From Hydrogenibacillus sp. (GTDB lineage Bacteria > Bacillota > Bacilli > Thermicanales > DSM-22653): a stretch of 48,739 nucleotides of DNA. The translations under genes and the position numbers were made by a program. The number at the start of each line of letters is the position of its first letter. Position 1 is the first letter of the stretch. Below the pieces are notes generated by a model. That model worked only from the letters and a program-made list of their open reading frames with translations, had not been told where the DNA came from and did not search any database. Positions 27,987-36,907 of the stretch are shown here, in pieces. The DNA lies in the NCBI GenBank assembly GCA_014896255.1, contig JADBKT010000029.1, forward strand, positions 1-48,739. Direction: 5' to 3'.

Positions 27987-28106
27987 TATGACAGAAATAC
28001 ACGTATCCCTAGAACAGATTGTTCAGCCGCTCCACCCGTGCGATGCCGTCTTACGCCGTCCGATCATCGGTCACGCCTCATCGGCGGCGTGCGGGGCGCT
28101 GCTCCT

Positions 28107-28649
28107 TTATCCGTCGCGGCGATGTTCTCCGCTCCGTCGTTCGCCGCTGCGTTTTACACCGATGCACTCATCGTAGTAGCGCACCGCCTGAGGGATCAAA
28201 TCGGCAAGAGACGGTTTTAAAGCCCGCACCTTGTCCATCGCTTCTTGCGCCGTAAGGCCGAGCGTACGAAAATACGCATACGTGCTCACCACTTCCAGAA
28301 ACGACGCCTGTTCCCGGATGAGCGACCGGTACAGAGTCTCGTCCAGCGGAAACCGGTAGCCGTCGGACTCCAGTCGTGCGAGAAACGCCACGCCCCGCTC
28401 CGTCAAGCGGTAGACATAACCGTCATGGTCCAGCTGCTCCTCGACAAGACCACCGGCGACGAGCTGATCGATCTCTTCCTGCAGCGCATGCGCGTACGGT
28501 CCGTAGTGATGATAACGAAAAGCGTATGAAAACGGCGCACCGGCGCTCTTCAGCAAGTGGATCGTCTTTTGCAACCGCTTCCGGCCCGCCACCGGCGAGA
28601 TCGAGAGCAGTTTGAGCAGTGCATACGTCGACTGAAAAACGTCGAACAT
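28107..28649 (-). CDS. ywgA: YwgA-family protein of unknown function
   Basis: A 180-residue protein of the YwgA type. It begins MFDVFQSTYALLKLL, followed by AGRKRLQKTIHLLKSAG and FRYHHYGPYAHALQEEID, the segments shared with B. subtilis YwgA; a winged-helix-like fold is plausible. The C-terminal ~20 residues are Arg/Gly-rich and probably disordered. ATG 28649 follows GAAGGGG by 8 nt. It lies directly after ywfO, as in B. subtilis. The biochemical role is not known. Confidence 0.82.
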   Translation of the reverse strand: MFDVFQSTYALLKLLSISPVAGRKRLQKTIHLLKSAGAPFSYAFRYHHYGPYAHALQEEIDQLVAGGLVEEQLDHDGYVYRLTERGVAFLARLESDGYRFPLDETLYRSLIREQASFLEVVSTYAYFRTLGLTAQEAMDKVRALKPSLADLIPQAVRYYDECIGVKRSGERRSGEHRRDG

Positions 28650-28686
28650 CCGCCCGACCCCTTCCTCACGCACGTTTGTCTCGTTC

Positions 28687-30051
28687 TCATGTTCCCCGCA
28701 GCGCTTGACGCACCTCGTCACGAATCTCCGCCGGCACGTAAATCCGCCTGAAGGGGTGGGCCCGGCCGCGGAGATAGGCGATTAAAGTCGAAGCTTCAGA
28801 AAGCTCCTTAGCGCGCCCTTCGCGGTCGAACAGATAGACCGAGATGGTCGCCTCGGCGTCCGCGTCGCGGACGGCCTCCGCCGCTCGACCGCCCCCGGCC
28901 GGCAGGAGATACGGATCTTTATACGTCGTCGTCTGCTCGTTGTCCAGAAGCATCGCATAAGACTCCGGCAGCTTCAACTTGCGGGCAAAATGATGCCGCA
29001 CTTCATACACCCGTTCTTTAGGGCACTCGTCCGGGCAAGTGACCGCCTTGTACAGATTGCGGCTTAAGAGGCGCCGCGCAAAGTCGCCGAGCACCCGGTC
29101 CGGATGGTGCCGCCACTCGAAAAACGCCGCCCAAAGCGTCGCATCGGTCAGCGACAGGAACGCGCCGAGCGCCGCCTCCGGTCGTCCGCGGGCGGCGAGC
29201 ACGGCCTGAAGCGGCGGCGGCAAGGTGAGTTCCCCCGCCTCGGCGAGCTCCACCGCCCGGAACAAGAGGTGCTGGACGAGGAGTTCCGCCGCCCGCGTCG
29301 TCTTATGTAAATACACGTGTTGATACATGTAAAAGCGGGCCATCATGAAATCTTCGGCGATGCTCAAGCCTTTCTCCAGGTCGAGGCCCACTTCGACCTC
29401 TTCCCCCGCCGCGGCGCCGTCTTTCCCCGTGCGGGAAGGCGCCGTTCCGAGACGCAGGGCGTGGATCAGCCATTCCAGATCGAGGGCACCGTAACGCGCA
29501 CCGGTCATCAGCGCATCGCGCAGAAGATAATCGGTGCGATCGACATCCAGCTGACCGGAAAGGAGCTTGACGATCGCCCGGTTTTCATGCGTGCGGCCGA
29601 TCACGTCGGCCACCTCTTGCGCCATGCCCTTGGCGTACGCTTCGAGACGCCGCGTGATCGCCGTCTCGCCGGTGACGACGGCGCGGCTCCAGACTTCGTG
29701 ATGGATGTCCGTCACTTTCTCGATGGCGTGGGAAAATGGCCCGTGACCGACGTCATGGAGCAACGCCGCCGCGATGGCGATCATCCGGTCCTCGCTGAGC
29801 CGCGGGGCGTACGGCTGTGATCGCCGATCGTCCATGAGCCGAGCCAAAAACCGCTTCATCAGATGGGCCACGCCGATGGAGTGGCTGAAGCGCGTATGCG
29901 TCGCCCCGGGATATGTCAAAAACGACAGCCCCAGCTGGCGGATGTGGTGCAGCCGTTGAAATTCCGGCGTATCGATGAGGTCGACGATCAGCCGCTCCTC
30001 GTCCATGTCGAATTGGATCAGGTTGTGCACCGGATCGCGAATCGTTTTCAC
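28687..30051 (-). CDS. ywfO: HD-domain phosphohydrolase YwfO
   Basis: A 454-residue HD-superfamily hydrolase related to dGTPase/SAMHD1-like enzymes. It opens IRDPVHNLIQFDMDEERLIVDLIDTPEFQRLHHIRQLG-type residues, includes the metal-binding THTRFSHSIG (His), ALLHDVGHGPFSH (HD pair, about residue 99) and LDVDRTDYLLRDA (Asp). Such proteins hydrolyse nucleoside triphosphates or related nucleotides; the exact substrate is not evident. GTG 30051 follows AAAGGTGAG. It sits just behind the copA terminator and upstream of ywgA. Confidence 0.92.
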   Translation of the reverse strand: MKTIRDPVHNLIQFDMDEERLIVDLIDTPEFQRLHHIRQLGLSFLTYPGATHTRFSHSIGVAHLMKRFLARLMDDRRSQPYAPRLSEDRMIAIAAALLHDVGHGPFSHAIEKVTDIHHEVWSRAVVTGETAITRRLEAYAKGMAQEVADVIGRTHENRAIVKLLSGQLDVDRTDYLLRDALMTGARYGALDLEWLIHALRLGTAPSRTGKDGAAAGEEVEVGLDLEKGLSIAEDFMMARFYMYQHVYLHKTTRAAELLVQHLLFRAVELAEAGELTLPPPLQAVLAARGRPEAALGAFLSLTDATLWAAFFEWRHHPDRVLGDFARRLLSRNLYKAVTCPDECPKERVYEVRHHFARKLKLPESYAMLLDNEQTTTYKDPYLLPAGGGRAAEAVRDADAEATISVYLFDREGRAKELSEASTLIAYLRGRAHPFRRIYVPAEIRDEVRQALRGT

Positions 30052-30074
30052 GAAAATTCTCTCACCTTTGACCC

Positions 30075-30106
30075 AAAAATGAGGGCGAGCCGTTCGCCCT
30101 CATTTT
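30075..30106 (-). terminator. copA terminator overlapping its stop codon
   Basis: An 11-bp stem AATGAGGGCGA / TCGCCCTCATT with flanking A-run and T-run. The copA stop codon (30100-30102) lies in the stem, so the gene ends inside its own terminator. The structure is nearly symmetrical. Confidence 0.85.
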
Positions 30107-32718
30107 ACCACATCGAGTTTCATCCGCGAAAGCCGCAGCGCATTGGTCACGACGGAGACCGAAGAGAGCGCCATCGCCCCGCCGGCGACCCATGGGGCGA
30201 GAAGCCCCGCTCCGGCGATGGGAATGCCGATGACATTGTAGAAAAAGGCCCAGAACAAGTTTTGACGGATGTTCTGAAGCGTCTTCCGGCTCGCGAGCAC
30301 GGCTTGGACGACGCGCGTGACGTCTCCGCCGAGGAGCGTCACGTCGGCCGCCTGGTTGGCGATGTCCGTCCCGCTGGAAAAGGCGATGCCGACGTCCGCT
30401 TGGGCCAGCGCCGGAGCATCGTTGATGCCGTCGCCGACCATCGCCACCCGCCGGATGGAGCCACGGGGAACTTCGGTCGACAGCTTTTGAATGATCTCGG
30501 CCTTCTCCTCCGGACGAACCCCGGCGAAGACGCGCGTAATGCCGACTTCTCGCGCGACCGCCTCCGCGGCCCGGGCATTGTCCCCGGTGATGAGGACGGT
30601 CTCGATGCCCAGCGCGCGAAGTGCCGCGACCGCCTCTTTGGCTCCGGCTTTCAGCGTATCGCGGAGGGCGATCACGCCGACCAAGGCACCCCCTCTTGCG
30701 ACGCCGACAACCGTTTTGCCTTCCGCTTCGAGGCGGGCGATCACCTCCTCGGCCGGATAGACGACGCCGTCCCGGCCGCCCTCGCCGGGGCGATCGATCC
30801 GCCGGCCGTCCGATGGGGACGGCTCCGTATCGGACCCCTCAGGCGCCGTGCCCGACCCCGCAGGCGATGCAAGGCGCGAGGCCGGAAGCGGCGTCGAGAC
30901 GTCCACGCCGAGTTCGCGAAGCCACGCCGGGGAGCCGACGACCACCTCTTCCGCTCCGACGTGGGCCTTCACTCCACGGCCGGCCTGGTTCACGAAGCGC
31001 TTCGCCTCCGGCCTCGACGCCCCTCTTTCTTTCGCGGCCTCGACGATCGCCTGGGCGAGCGGATGTTCGGAGTGGGCCTCCAGCGCGGCGGCCAGGGCCA
31101 GCAGATCATCTGCACGAAACGCCGCAGCCGGATACACGTCGGTCACCGCCGGTCGCCCTTCGGTCAGCGTCCCGGTTTTGTCGAAGGCGATCGTATCCAC
31201 GCGGGCCAGTCCTTCCAGCGCCTCGCCGCCGTGGAACAAGATCCCTTGCTCCGCCGCCCGTCCGCTTCCGGCCATGATCGACGTCGGCGTGGCCAGGCCG
31301 AGGGCGCACGGGCAGGAGATGACGAGCACGCTGATCATGTTTTTGAGCGCGTGGGCAAACGCGCCGGGATCGAGGACAAAATACCAAAGGAGAAAGACGG
31401 CGACGCTCGTCGCCACCACCGCCGGCACGACCACATTCGAGACGCGGTCCGCCAGGCGTTGGATAGGCGCCTTTTCGCCCTGCGCCCGTTCCACGGCGGC
31501 GACGATCTGCGAGAGCACCGTCTCCTCACCGACGCGCGTCGCGCGCATGACGAACGACCCGTCCGTATTCACCGTCGCTCCGACGACCGCCTCGCCCGGG
31601 CGCCGATGAACCGGGATCGGCTCTCCGGTGAGCATCGATTCATCGATCGCCGCCTCGCCGTCCACGATCTCGCCGTCCACCGGCACCTTTTCGCCCGGCC
31701 GAACGCGGATCAGATCCCCCGGGCGCACTTCTCCGATCGGTACGTCGATCTCTTGACCATCCTTGATGACCCGGGCCGTCTTCGCCTGCCGGGAGAGAAG
31801 CGCCTCGATCGCCTGCGACGTCCGGCCCTTGGCCCGCGCTTCGAGCGTTTTGCCGAGCAGGATGAGCGTGATGAGCACCGCGCTCGTCTCAAAGTACAGA
31901 TCGACCGCATGTCCATGGACCGCGTACTCCCACAGCGTGAGGTACAGACTGTAGCCGTAGGCGGCCGACGTGCCGAGCGCGACGAGGACGTCCATGTTGG
32001 CGCTTTTGTTCATCAAATTGCGGACCGCTCCGCGGTAGAACGGCCAACCGACGACGAACTGCACCGGCGTCGCCAAGAGGAGCTGTATCCAAGGGTTCAT
32101 GAGGAGCGGCGGGACGAACGCCTCCCCGCCGGGGATGAGATGGGCGATCATCGTCCACGCCAGCGGAAGCGTAAGAAGGACGCTCGCCACAAGGCGCAGG
32201 ATTCTCCCCCGCATTTCTCGCGCCCGCGGATCCTCCGCGGCCGCATTGAGCGGTATGGCCTGAAAGCCCTCGCGCTTCGCGGTCTCGATCAACTGATCCT
32301 CGCGCACCGTCTCCGGGGCATAGTCGATCACCGCTTCTTCGCTGACGACGCTCACCGTCGCTTGAAAGACGCCGGGAATACGGCGGAAGGCCGCTTCCAA
32401 ACGGGCGCGGACGGCGTCATCGGAAAGCGTCCGGCCGCCGAGCTTGAGGCGCGCGGTCTTTTTTACCGTGCCGTAACCGAGCTTTTTCACCAGCTCGTCG
32501 ATGCGCTCCGCGTCGACCTTGCGCGGATCGAGGCGGACCGTCGCTTTCTCCAGCGCCAGATTGACATTGGCCAATGCGACGCCGTCGACCTTGTTCAGTC
32601 CCTTCTCGATCCGCGCCGCGCAGGCCGAACACGTCATCCCGGTGATGCCGAGCACGAGTTCGACCACGTCTTCCTCCCGGGCTTCCATCTCAGACGACGG
32701 TAACTCGATCGCGCTCAT
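30100..32718 (-). CDS. copA: Copper-exporting P1B-type ATPase
   Basis: An 872-residue Cu(I) efflux ATPase. The first HMA domain has [14 protein letters not shown] (Cys30, Cys33). The second (residues about 89-156) keeps the fold but reads GGRTLSDDA where GMTCxxCA is expected, so both metal-binding cysteines are gone. Eight membrane helices include the CPC motif ([11 protein letters not shown]). DKTGTLTEG holds the phosphorylated Asp and [10 protein letters not shown] closes the P domain. A ~45-residue Ser/Pro/Gly-rich insert lies inside the ATP-binding domain after [15 protein letters not shown] 32718 follows AGGGG by 8 nt; ATG 32754 (MKTHGHGKG) is an alternative with a histidine-rich start. 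Third gene of the copper cluster. Confidence 0.96.
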   Translation of the reverse strand: MSAIELPSSEMEAREEDVVELVLGITGMTCSACAARIEKGLNKVDGVALANVNLALEKATVRLDPRKVDAERIDELVKKLGYGTVKKTARLKLGGRTLSDDAVRARLEAAFRRIPGVFQATVSVVSEEAVIDYAPETVREDQLIETAKREGFQAIPLNAAAEDPRAREMRGRILRLVASVLLTLPLAWTMIAHLIPGGEAFVPPLLMNPWIQLLLATPVQFVVGWPFYRGAVRNLMNKSANMDVLVALGTSAAYGYSLYLTLWEYAVHGHAVDLYFETSAVLITLILLGKTLEARAKGRTSQAIEALLSRQAKTARVIKDGQEIDVPIGEVRPGDLIRVRPGEKVPVDGEIVDGEAAIDESMLTGEPIPVHRRPGEAVVGATVNTDGSFVMRATRVGEETVLSQIVAAVERAQGEKAPIQRLADRVSNVVVPAVVATSVAVFLLWYFVLDPGAFAHALKNMISVLVISCPCALGLATPTSIMAGSGRAAEQGILFHGGEALEGLARVDTIAFDKTGTLTEGRPAVTDVYPAAAFRADDLLALAAALEAHSEHPLAQAIVEAAKERGASRPEAKRFVNQAGRGVKAHVGAEEVVVGSPAWLRELGVDVSTPLPASRLASPAGSGTAPEGSDTEPSPSDGRRIDRPGEGGRDGVVYPAEEVIARLEAEGKTVVGVARGGALVGVIALRDTLKAGAKEAVAALRALGIETVLITGDNARAAEAVAREVGITRVFAGVRPEEKAEIIQKLSTEVPRGSIRRVAMVGDGINDAPALAQADVGIAFSSGTDIANQAADVTLLGGDVTRVVQAVLASRKTLQNIRQNLFWAFFYNVIGIPIAGAGLLAPWVAGGAMALSSVSVVTNALRLSRMKLDVVK

Positions 32719-32811
32719 CAGATTCACCCCTTTTCCATGACCGTGAGTCTTCATAGTCTGCTCCGTTCGCTTGAATTCCTTTTCGTCGGAAGATACGACA
32801 TGGGGGTATGT

Positions 32812-32845
32812 GAGAAGGGGAAAAGAAAGCGCCATTTCGGCGCTT
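32812..32845 (-). terminator. Intergenic terminator between copZ and copA
   Basis: Minus strand: 7-bp stem AAGCGCC / GGCGCTT with a 5-nt loop, followed by TCTTTTCC. It is a weak terminator. Partial read-through would make more copZ than copA mRNA. Confidence 0.6.
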
Positions 32846-32863
32846 GAGCTTTTCTGTTGCCGA

Positions 32864-33082
32864 TTATGCCTGTTCTTGCCCGAGCAGCCGATAGCCTTCT
32901 TCCTCCACCGCCCGGCGCATCGCTTCGATGTCCACGCGCGACGGGTCGTACGTCACTTCCGCCCGACCGCCGTCCAGTTCCACATGCACCGCTTCGACGC
33001 CGTCCAACGCCGACAGCGCCTGCTTTACCGAATGAACGCAATGACCGCACGTCATCCCGCCGATTTTGAGCACCGCCTGCAT
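32864..33082 (-). CDS. copZ: Copper chaperone CopZ
   Basis: A 72-residue ferredoxin-fold metallochaperone that hands Cu(I) to CopA. The metal site is [12 protein letters not shown] (CxxC at about residues 12-15), and the fold is closed by [24 protein letters not shown]. Length matches B. subtilis CopZ. ATG 33082 follows AGGAGG by 10 nt; GTG 33091 is an alternative only 4 nt from that site. Confidence 0.95.
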   Translation of the reverse strand: MQAVLKIGGMTCGHCVHSVKQALSALDGVEAVHVELDGGRAEVTYDPSRVDIEAMRRAVEEEGYRLLGQEQA

Positions 33083-33210
33083 CGACACCAAGCCTCCTTT
33101 TTGAACATGTTCATCACACGCTTCCCGCCGCCGCGCGGCGATCGGTCCGACAGCCGGATCGACGCCCGAACACCGGCGGATCCGCGACAGGTTGTCGATG
33201 TTTCGCCCTT

Positions 33211-33240
33211 ATATTACTATACCCTTGTAATGTATGTCAA
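33211..33240 (-). promoter_or_regulatory. copZ-copA promoter
   Basis: Minus strand: perfect -35 TTGACA (33235-33240), 18-bp spacer, -10 TAATAT (33211-33216). The predicted start is near 33204, leaving a leader of about 120 nt before copZ in which I see no further element. Confidence 0.82.
33213..33231. promoter_or_regulatory. CsoR operator candidate at copZA
   Basis: Inverted repeat ATTAC-N9-GTAAT whose centre contains a C-run (TATACCCTT on the plus strand). It fills the spacer and -10 of the copZA promoter, where a repressor would block RNA polymerase. Its TAC-N9-GTA plan with a C/G-run matches the second site at 33766-33782 and resembles known Bacillus CsoR operators. Confidence 0.65.
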
Positions 33241-33280
33241 GCGCTACCCTTTGACCTTCCGCTTGGTGATGCAACTCTTT

Positions 33281-33709
33281 TCAGACCGACTTCGTCATCG
33301 CCCGAATCGTCTTGAGAAATTCCGGCAAAATCTCCGGATCGTCCTCTTTCAGCCGCGGCAGGACACAGGTCTGGATATGGCTTTCCAAAAGCAGGCGGGC
33401 CACCGCGCCGAGCGCCGACTGTACCGCCGTAATTTGATGCAGGATATCGTCGCAATAAGCGCCCGCTTCGATCATCCCCTTGATGCCCCGCACCTGCCCT
33501 TCGATGCGGTTCATCCGCTTTTCCAGGTCAGACCTCAGTTTGGGCGACATTTTGCCGCGTCGGCCGCCGGGCACGTGACAGCAGACACTCGGATGGTTCT
33601 CTTGCGCTTCGGGATCGCGCGTCATCTCATCGTGCGTCATCTCGTCGAGCAGCGCGGCGGCAGGCCGTTCCCGATGGTCGACGGACACCGATGCTTTCTG
33701 TTCCGCCAT
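33281..33709 (-). CDS. csoR: Copper-sensing repressor CsoR
   Basis: A 142-residue CsoR-family repressor. The Cu(I) ligands are in place: Cys86 (AYCDDIL), His111 and Cys115 (SHIQTC). The helical core KRMNRIEGQVRGIKGMIE is typical. The first ~50 residues exceed the B. subtilis protein's start and carry a histidine- and cysteine-containing patch (HPSVCCH, about 39-45) that may bind metal. ATG 33709 follows AAGGGA. It is transcribed from its own start towards copZ, separated by the copZA promoter region. Confidence 0.94.
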   Translation of the reverse strand: MAEQKASVSVDHRERPAAALLDEMTHDEMTRDPEAQENHPSVCCHVPGGRRGKMSPKLRSDLEKRMNRIEGQVRGIKGMIEAGAYCDDILHQITAVQSALGAVARLLLESHIQTCVLPRLKEDDPEILPEFLKTIRAMTKSV

Positions 33710-33765
33710 CACAAATCCCTTCTTTCGATCACATCTTTGTGTTCTATTTATGTCTTAGCTTATCA

Positions 33766-33786
33766 TACTTCCCCACCGTATACAAC
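33766..33786 (-). promoter_or_regulatory. csoR promoter with second CsoR operator candidate
   Basis: Inverted repeat ATAC-N9-GTAT (33766-33782) with a C-run centre (TTCCCCACC on the plus strand). On the minus strand TTGTAT (33781-33786) can act as -35 with TAAGCT 17 bp further on as -10, so the operator overlaps the -35 end. This would allow csoR to repress itself. The promoter call is weaker than the repeat. Confidence 0.5.
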
Positions 33787-33810
33787 CGAAACGGCAGATC
33801 ATGCCGTTTG

Positions 33811-33840
33811 TTGGCGTCGCGTATATTTTGGTGGCATAAT
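33811..33840 (+). promoter_or_regulatory. Promoter of the murG-like gene
   Basis: Plus strand: -35 TTGGCG (33811-33816), 18-bp spacer, -10 CATAAT (33835-33840) preceded by TGG, an extended -10. The start codon lies about 60 nt further on. The csoR and murG-like promoters are back to back. Confidence 0.65.
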
Positions 33841-33906
33841 CAAGTTCGACCGTCTGACAGCCCCCCTCAAGACGATACGCACAGCGCAACCGGAAGGAGG
33901 ACCGCC

Positions 33907-35028
33907 ATGCCGCGCGCCGTCTTCACCGGCGGAGGCACCGCCGGGCACGTCGTCTTAAACCTCGCCCTCATCCCGCGCCTCATCGCGCGGGGGTACGACG
34001 TCGCCTACATCGGCTCCGAAGGCGGGATCGAGCAGACGATGCTCGCCGACGCCTTCCCCGATATCCCCTACTATGCTGTCTCCACCGGCAAACTCCGCCG
34101 CTATTTCGACTGGGAGAACATCAAAGACCCCTTCCGCGTCCTCTCCGGCGTCGTTCAGGCGTACCGCCTGCTCGGTCGGATCAGGCCCGACGTCGTCTTC
34201 TCCAAAGGCGGCTTCGTCGCCGTCCCCGTCGTCGTCGCCGCCTGGATGCGGCGCATCCCGGTCATCGCTCACGAATCCGACCTCACCCCCGGCCTCGCCA
34301 ATCGCCTCGCCTTCCCGTTCGCCCGGGAGGTGCTCGTCACCTTCCCGGAGACGGCCGAACGCCTCCGGCACCCGAAGGTCAAAACCGTCGGCGGCGTCGT
34401 CCGCGACGCCTTGTTCCACGGCCGGGCGGAGGAAGGACGAAGGCTCTGCCGCTTCGACGAAGGGCGCGATGCGCGGCGCGGTCGGGCGCAGCCTTCCAAA
34501 CCGGTCCTCCTCGTCACCGGCGGCAGCCTCGGGGCAAAAAAAATCAACGATGCGCTGCGCGCGCGCCTCGACGACTATCTTCAGACGTTCGACATCATCC
34601 ACCTCACCGGCGAAAAAGGCTATGACCCCGCGCTCACGCGCCCCGGATACTGCCAGTTCGCCTTCGCCAAAGCCGAACTCCCGCACCTCTTCGCCGCCGC
34701 CGACATCGCCGTAAGCCGCGCCGGCGCGAACACCCTCTTCGAACTCGCCGCCCTCGCCATCCCCATGCTCCTCATCCCGCTCTCCCGCGCGCAGAGCCGC
34801 GGCGATCAAATTCAGAACGCCGAGTCGTTCCGCCGCCAGGGCCTCGCCCGCGTGCTCGAAGACGAAGCCCTCACGCCGGATACGCTGTTCCGCGAAGTAC
34901 AGGCGCTCTACGCCGAACGCGGCGCGCTTGGCGCACGCCTTCAAGCGGCCCGAAAGACGCTCATCGCCTCCCCCGACGACATCGCCCGGCGCATCATCCG
35001 CCACGCCGAACGGAATTTCCAAAGATGA
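33907..35028 (+). CDS. murG: MurG-like UDP-GlcNAc:undecaprenyl-PP-MurNAc-pentapeptide transferase
   Basis: A 373-residue GT28 glycosyltransferase of the MurG family, which adds GlcNAc to lipid I at the inner face of the membrane to give lipid II. Motifs: FTGGGTAGHVVLNLALIPRL (the first G-loop; most MurG have HxxPALA), SKGGFVAVPVVVAAW, IPVIAHESDLTPGLANR, LLVTGGSLGAKKIN and the UDP-binding SRAGANTLFELAALAIPMLLIPL with QxxNA following. The VVLNLALIPRL variant is the one found in the second MurG of some Bacilli, so a dcw-cluster MurG may exist elsewhere. ATG 33907 follows GGAAGGAGG by 6 nt. It stands alone between its promoter and a terminator. Confidence 0.93.
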   Translation: MPRAVFTGGGTAGHVVLNLALIPRLIARGYDVAYIGSEGGIEQTMLADAFPDIPYYAVSTGKLRRYFDWENIKDPFRVLSGVVQAYRLLGRIRPDVVFSKGGFVAVPVVVAAWMRRIPVIAHESDLTPGLANRLAFPFAREVLVTFPETAERLRHPKVKTVGGVVRDALFHGRAEEGRRLCRFDEGRDARRGRAQPSKPVLLVTGGSLGAKKINDALRARLDDYLQTFDIIHLTGEKGYDPALTRPGYCQFAFAKAELPHLFAAADIAVSRAGANTLFELAALAIPMLLIPLSRAQSRGDQIQNAESFRRQGLARVLEDEALTPDTLFREVQALYAERGALGARLQAARKTLIASPDDIARRIIRHAERNFQR

Positions 35029-35067
35029 ACTCTGACCGCCTCAAACGGACGGCCCGACCGTCGGCCG

Positions 35068-35103
35068 AAAAAACCCCGAGACCCCTCGGATCTCGGGGTT
35101 TTT
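35068..35103. terminator. Bidirectional terminator between murG-like gene and vanY
   Basis: A 13-bp stem AAAAACCCCGAGA / TCTCGGGGTTTTT with a 9-nt loop, A-runs and T-runs on both strands. It serves the plus-strand murG-like gene and the minus-strand vanY-nagBA side. Confidence 0.92.
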
Positions 35104-35139
35104 AAGCGTCCCTCCCAGAAAAAAGCGATGGTGCGCATC

Positions 35140-36108
35140 TCATGGTCCGATCCCCTGTGCCTGCGCCGCATGGTCCTCGCGAGTCTCCAGATACGCTTCC
35201 AGCGTCTCCTCCCGCGCGGCGATCTCCTGCGCCGCTTCTTTCCCGACGTAGCGCAAATGCCAAGGCTCGTACGCATAACCCGTGACCGGCTCGGCACCTT
35301 CCGGATAACGGATGATGAAGCCGAATTCCGCCGCATGCGCGGCGAGCCAACGGCCGGCCGGCGTGTCCCCGAAGCACGGTTCGAGCAGACAGCGTTTCGA
35401 CGCATCGGCGACGTCGATGGCCAACCCCGTCTGATGCTCGCTCGTCCCCGGCGGAGCGCTGACGCGAAGCGCTTCGGCTTTGCCCTTGGCCCGGACATTG
35501 GAATCAAAAATCGATTGCTGCAATTCGTACGAACGAAAGCCGGAGACGCCGATGAGCTCGATGCCGTCTTGTTTCGCCGCGGCAAACAGCGCCTCGATCG
35601 CCCGGGCCGCCGGTTCTCGGAGCAGGCGCCGTTCATCGCCTTCCGGCTTGTCGAACGGGATGTCGGCCGGGACGAGATCCGGCGGGCGAAAGCCCGTCGG
35701 CAACACGCGGTGCTTATTGACGAGAACCAAGATCGACAAAGGATCGTCGACGACCGTCTCGCCCTTTTCCGCCGACGATGCGGCCGGGAGCGCGTATGAA
35801 GCATCGGTCGCGCCTTCACCGGTTCGATCTTCGCCGGCGCGGCGTTCGCCCGGTCGTTCGGCGTCGCTTTCGGCCGATTGCCGATCGGCGGATCGGCTAC
35901 CGGCGGCGCCGCCGCCGGTGGTCTTTCCGCCGACGTCCGTGACGTGACGCCCGGAAGCGTCAACGGGACGGCTATTTTCCGAATCCGTCACAGCGGCATG
36001 GAATGGAGCGCGTCCGTCGTCCGTAGGAGGCCCCCCCTGACACGCCGCGAGCACCGCCACGAGAAGCGCGAGCGCACCCCAGGTGACGGCGACGGTGTTC
36101 GACTTCAT
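35140..36108 (-). CDS. VanY-type D-alanyl-D-alanine carboxypeptidase, lipoprotein
   Basis: A 322-residue exported zinc carboxypeptidase trimming D-Ala-D-Ala stems of peptidoglycan. The signal peptide ends in the lipobox LAAC (Cys23). Residues about 25-110 are a long Asp/Gly/Ser/Arg linker that should space the enzyme from the membrane. The M15B domain has LVNKHRVLP, the zinc motifs SEHQTGLAIDVAD (HxxxxxxD) and EPWHLRYVG (H). Two cysteines in CLLEPCFG may form a disulfide. ATG 36108 follows AGGAGG by 6 nt. It is last in the run degS-to-vanY, just after nagB. Confidence 0.92.
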   Translation of the reverse strand: MKSNTVAVTWGALALLVAVLAACQGGPPTDDGRAPFHAAVTDSENSRPVDASGRHVTDVGGKTTGGGAAGSRSADRQSAESDAERPGERRAGEDRTGEGATDASYALPAASSAEKGETVVDDPLSILVLVNKHRVLPTGFRPPDLVPADIPFDKPEGDERRLLREPAARAIEALFAAAKQDGIELIGVSGFRSYELQQSIFDSNVRAKGKAEALRVSAPPGTSEHQTGLAIDVADASKRCLLEPCFGDTPAGRWLAAHAAEFGFIIRYPEGAEPVTGYAYEPWHLRYVGKEAAQEIAAREETLEAYLETREDHAAQAQGIGP

Positions 36109-36127
36109 GTCGTTCCTCCTGCTTGCC

Positions 36128-36859
36128 CTATTTCGTGATTCCCTCCGCCGCCGCCTCATCGACGATGACGACGACGCGCGGGTGTTCTTTCAGCACCGAA
36201 GCCGGAAGATCCACATTCGGCGCCTCGTCATAAAGCCGCCTGATGGCCTCCCGCTTCGACGCCCCACTGGCGAGCAAAATGATCTCCCGGGCCTCCATGA
36301 TCGTCCCGAGCCCCATCGTGACGGCGTGCGTCGGGACTTCTTCCATTGAATTGAAAAAGCGCGCGTTCGCCTCCCGCGTCGAAGCCGTGAGCTCGACGAC
36401 GTGCGTGCGCGCCGTAAAGGGCGTCCCCGGCTCGTTAAACCCGATATGACCGTTCGTCCCGATGCCGACGAGCTGCAGGTCGACCCCGCCGAGCGCGCGG
36501 ATGTGCGCTTCATAGCGGGCGCACTCCGCTTCCAGATCAGGCGCCATGCCGTTCGGGATGTCGTGCGCCGATGGGGGCATGTCGATGTGGCCGAATAGGT
36601 GTTCCCGCATGAAATACGCGTAGCTCTGCGGATGATCCGAACTTAGGCCGACGTACTCGTCGAGGTTGACCGCCCGCGCCCGGGCAAAGGAGATCTTCCC
36701 CGCGCGGTATGCCTCGACGAGCCGCGCATACACGCCGATCGGCGTCGAGCCGGTGGCCAGCCCGAGCACGAGCTCCGGACGTTCGCTCAAGCGTTCTTGA
36801 ATGCGCTTGGCGGCGACTTCCGACATCGCTTCGTAATCGCGTACGATGATCCATTCCAT
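36128..36859 (-). CDS. nagB: Glucosamine-6-phosphate deaminase
   Basis: A 243-residue enzyme converting glucosamine-6-P to fructose-6-P and ammonia. GLATGSTPIGVYARL binds phosphate; NLDEYVGL carries the catalytic Asp; GTNGHIGFNEPG carries the active-site His. It lacks the C-terminal allosteric extension of the E. coli enzyme, as usual in Bacilli. ATG 36859 follows GGGGGG by 8 nt. It follows nagA, so GlcNAc-6-P from wall recycling can be taken to glycolysis. Confidence 0.96.
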   Translation of the reverse strand: MEWIIVRDYEAMSEVAAKRIQERLSERPELVLGLATGSTPIGVYARLVEAYRAGKISFARARAVNLDEYVGLSSDHPQSYAYFMREHLFGHIDMPPSAHDIPNGMAPDLEAECARYEAHIRALGGVDLQLVGIGTNGHIGFNEPGTPFTARTHVVELTASTREANARFFNSMEEVPTHAVTMGLGTIMEAREIILLASGASKREAIRRLYDEAPNVDLPASVLKEHPRVVVIVDEAAAEGITK

Positions 36860-36907
36860 TTCGTCCGCCCCCCATGACGTGAAAAACAGATGCATTCGGT
36901 CGGCCGT

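Noticed and set aside
28012-28024. GAAC-N5-GTTC resembling a LexA box
   Set aside because: The Bacillus LexA site needs a spacer of 4 and flanking CG/YC; spacing and flanks do not fit.
29863-32703. 946-codon plus-strand open frame, the longest in the window
   Set aside because: It lies opposite copA and ywfO and has no recognisable motif; long antisense frames are expected at this GC.
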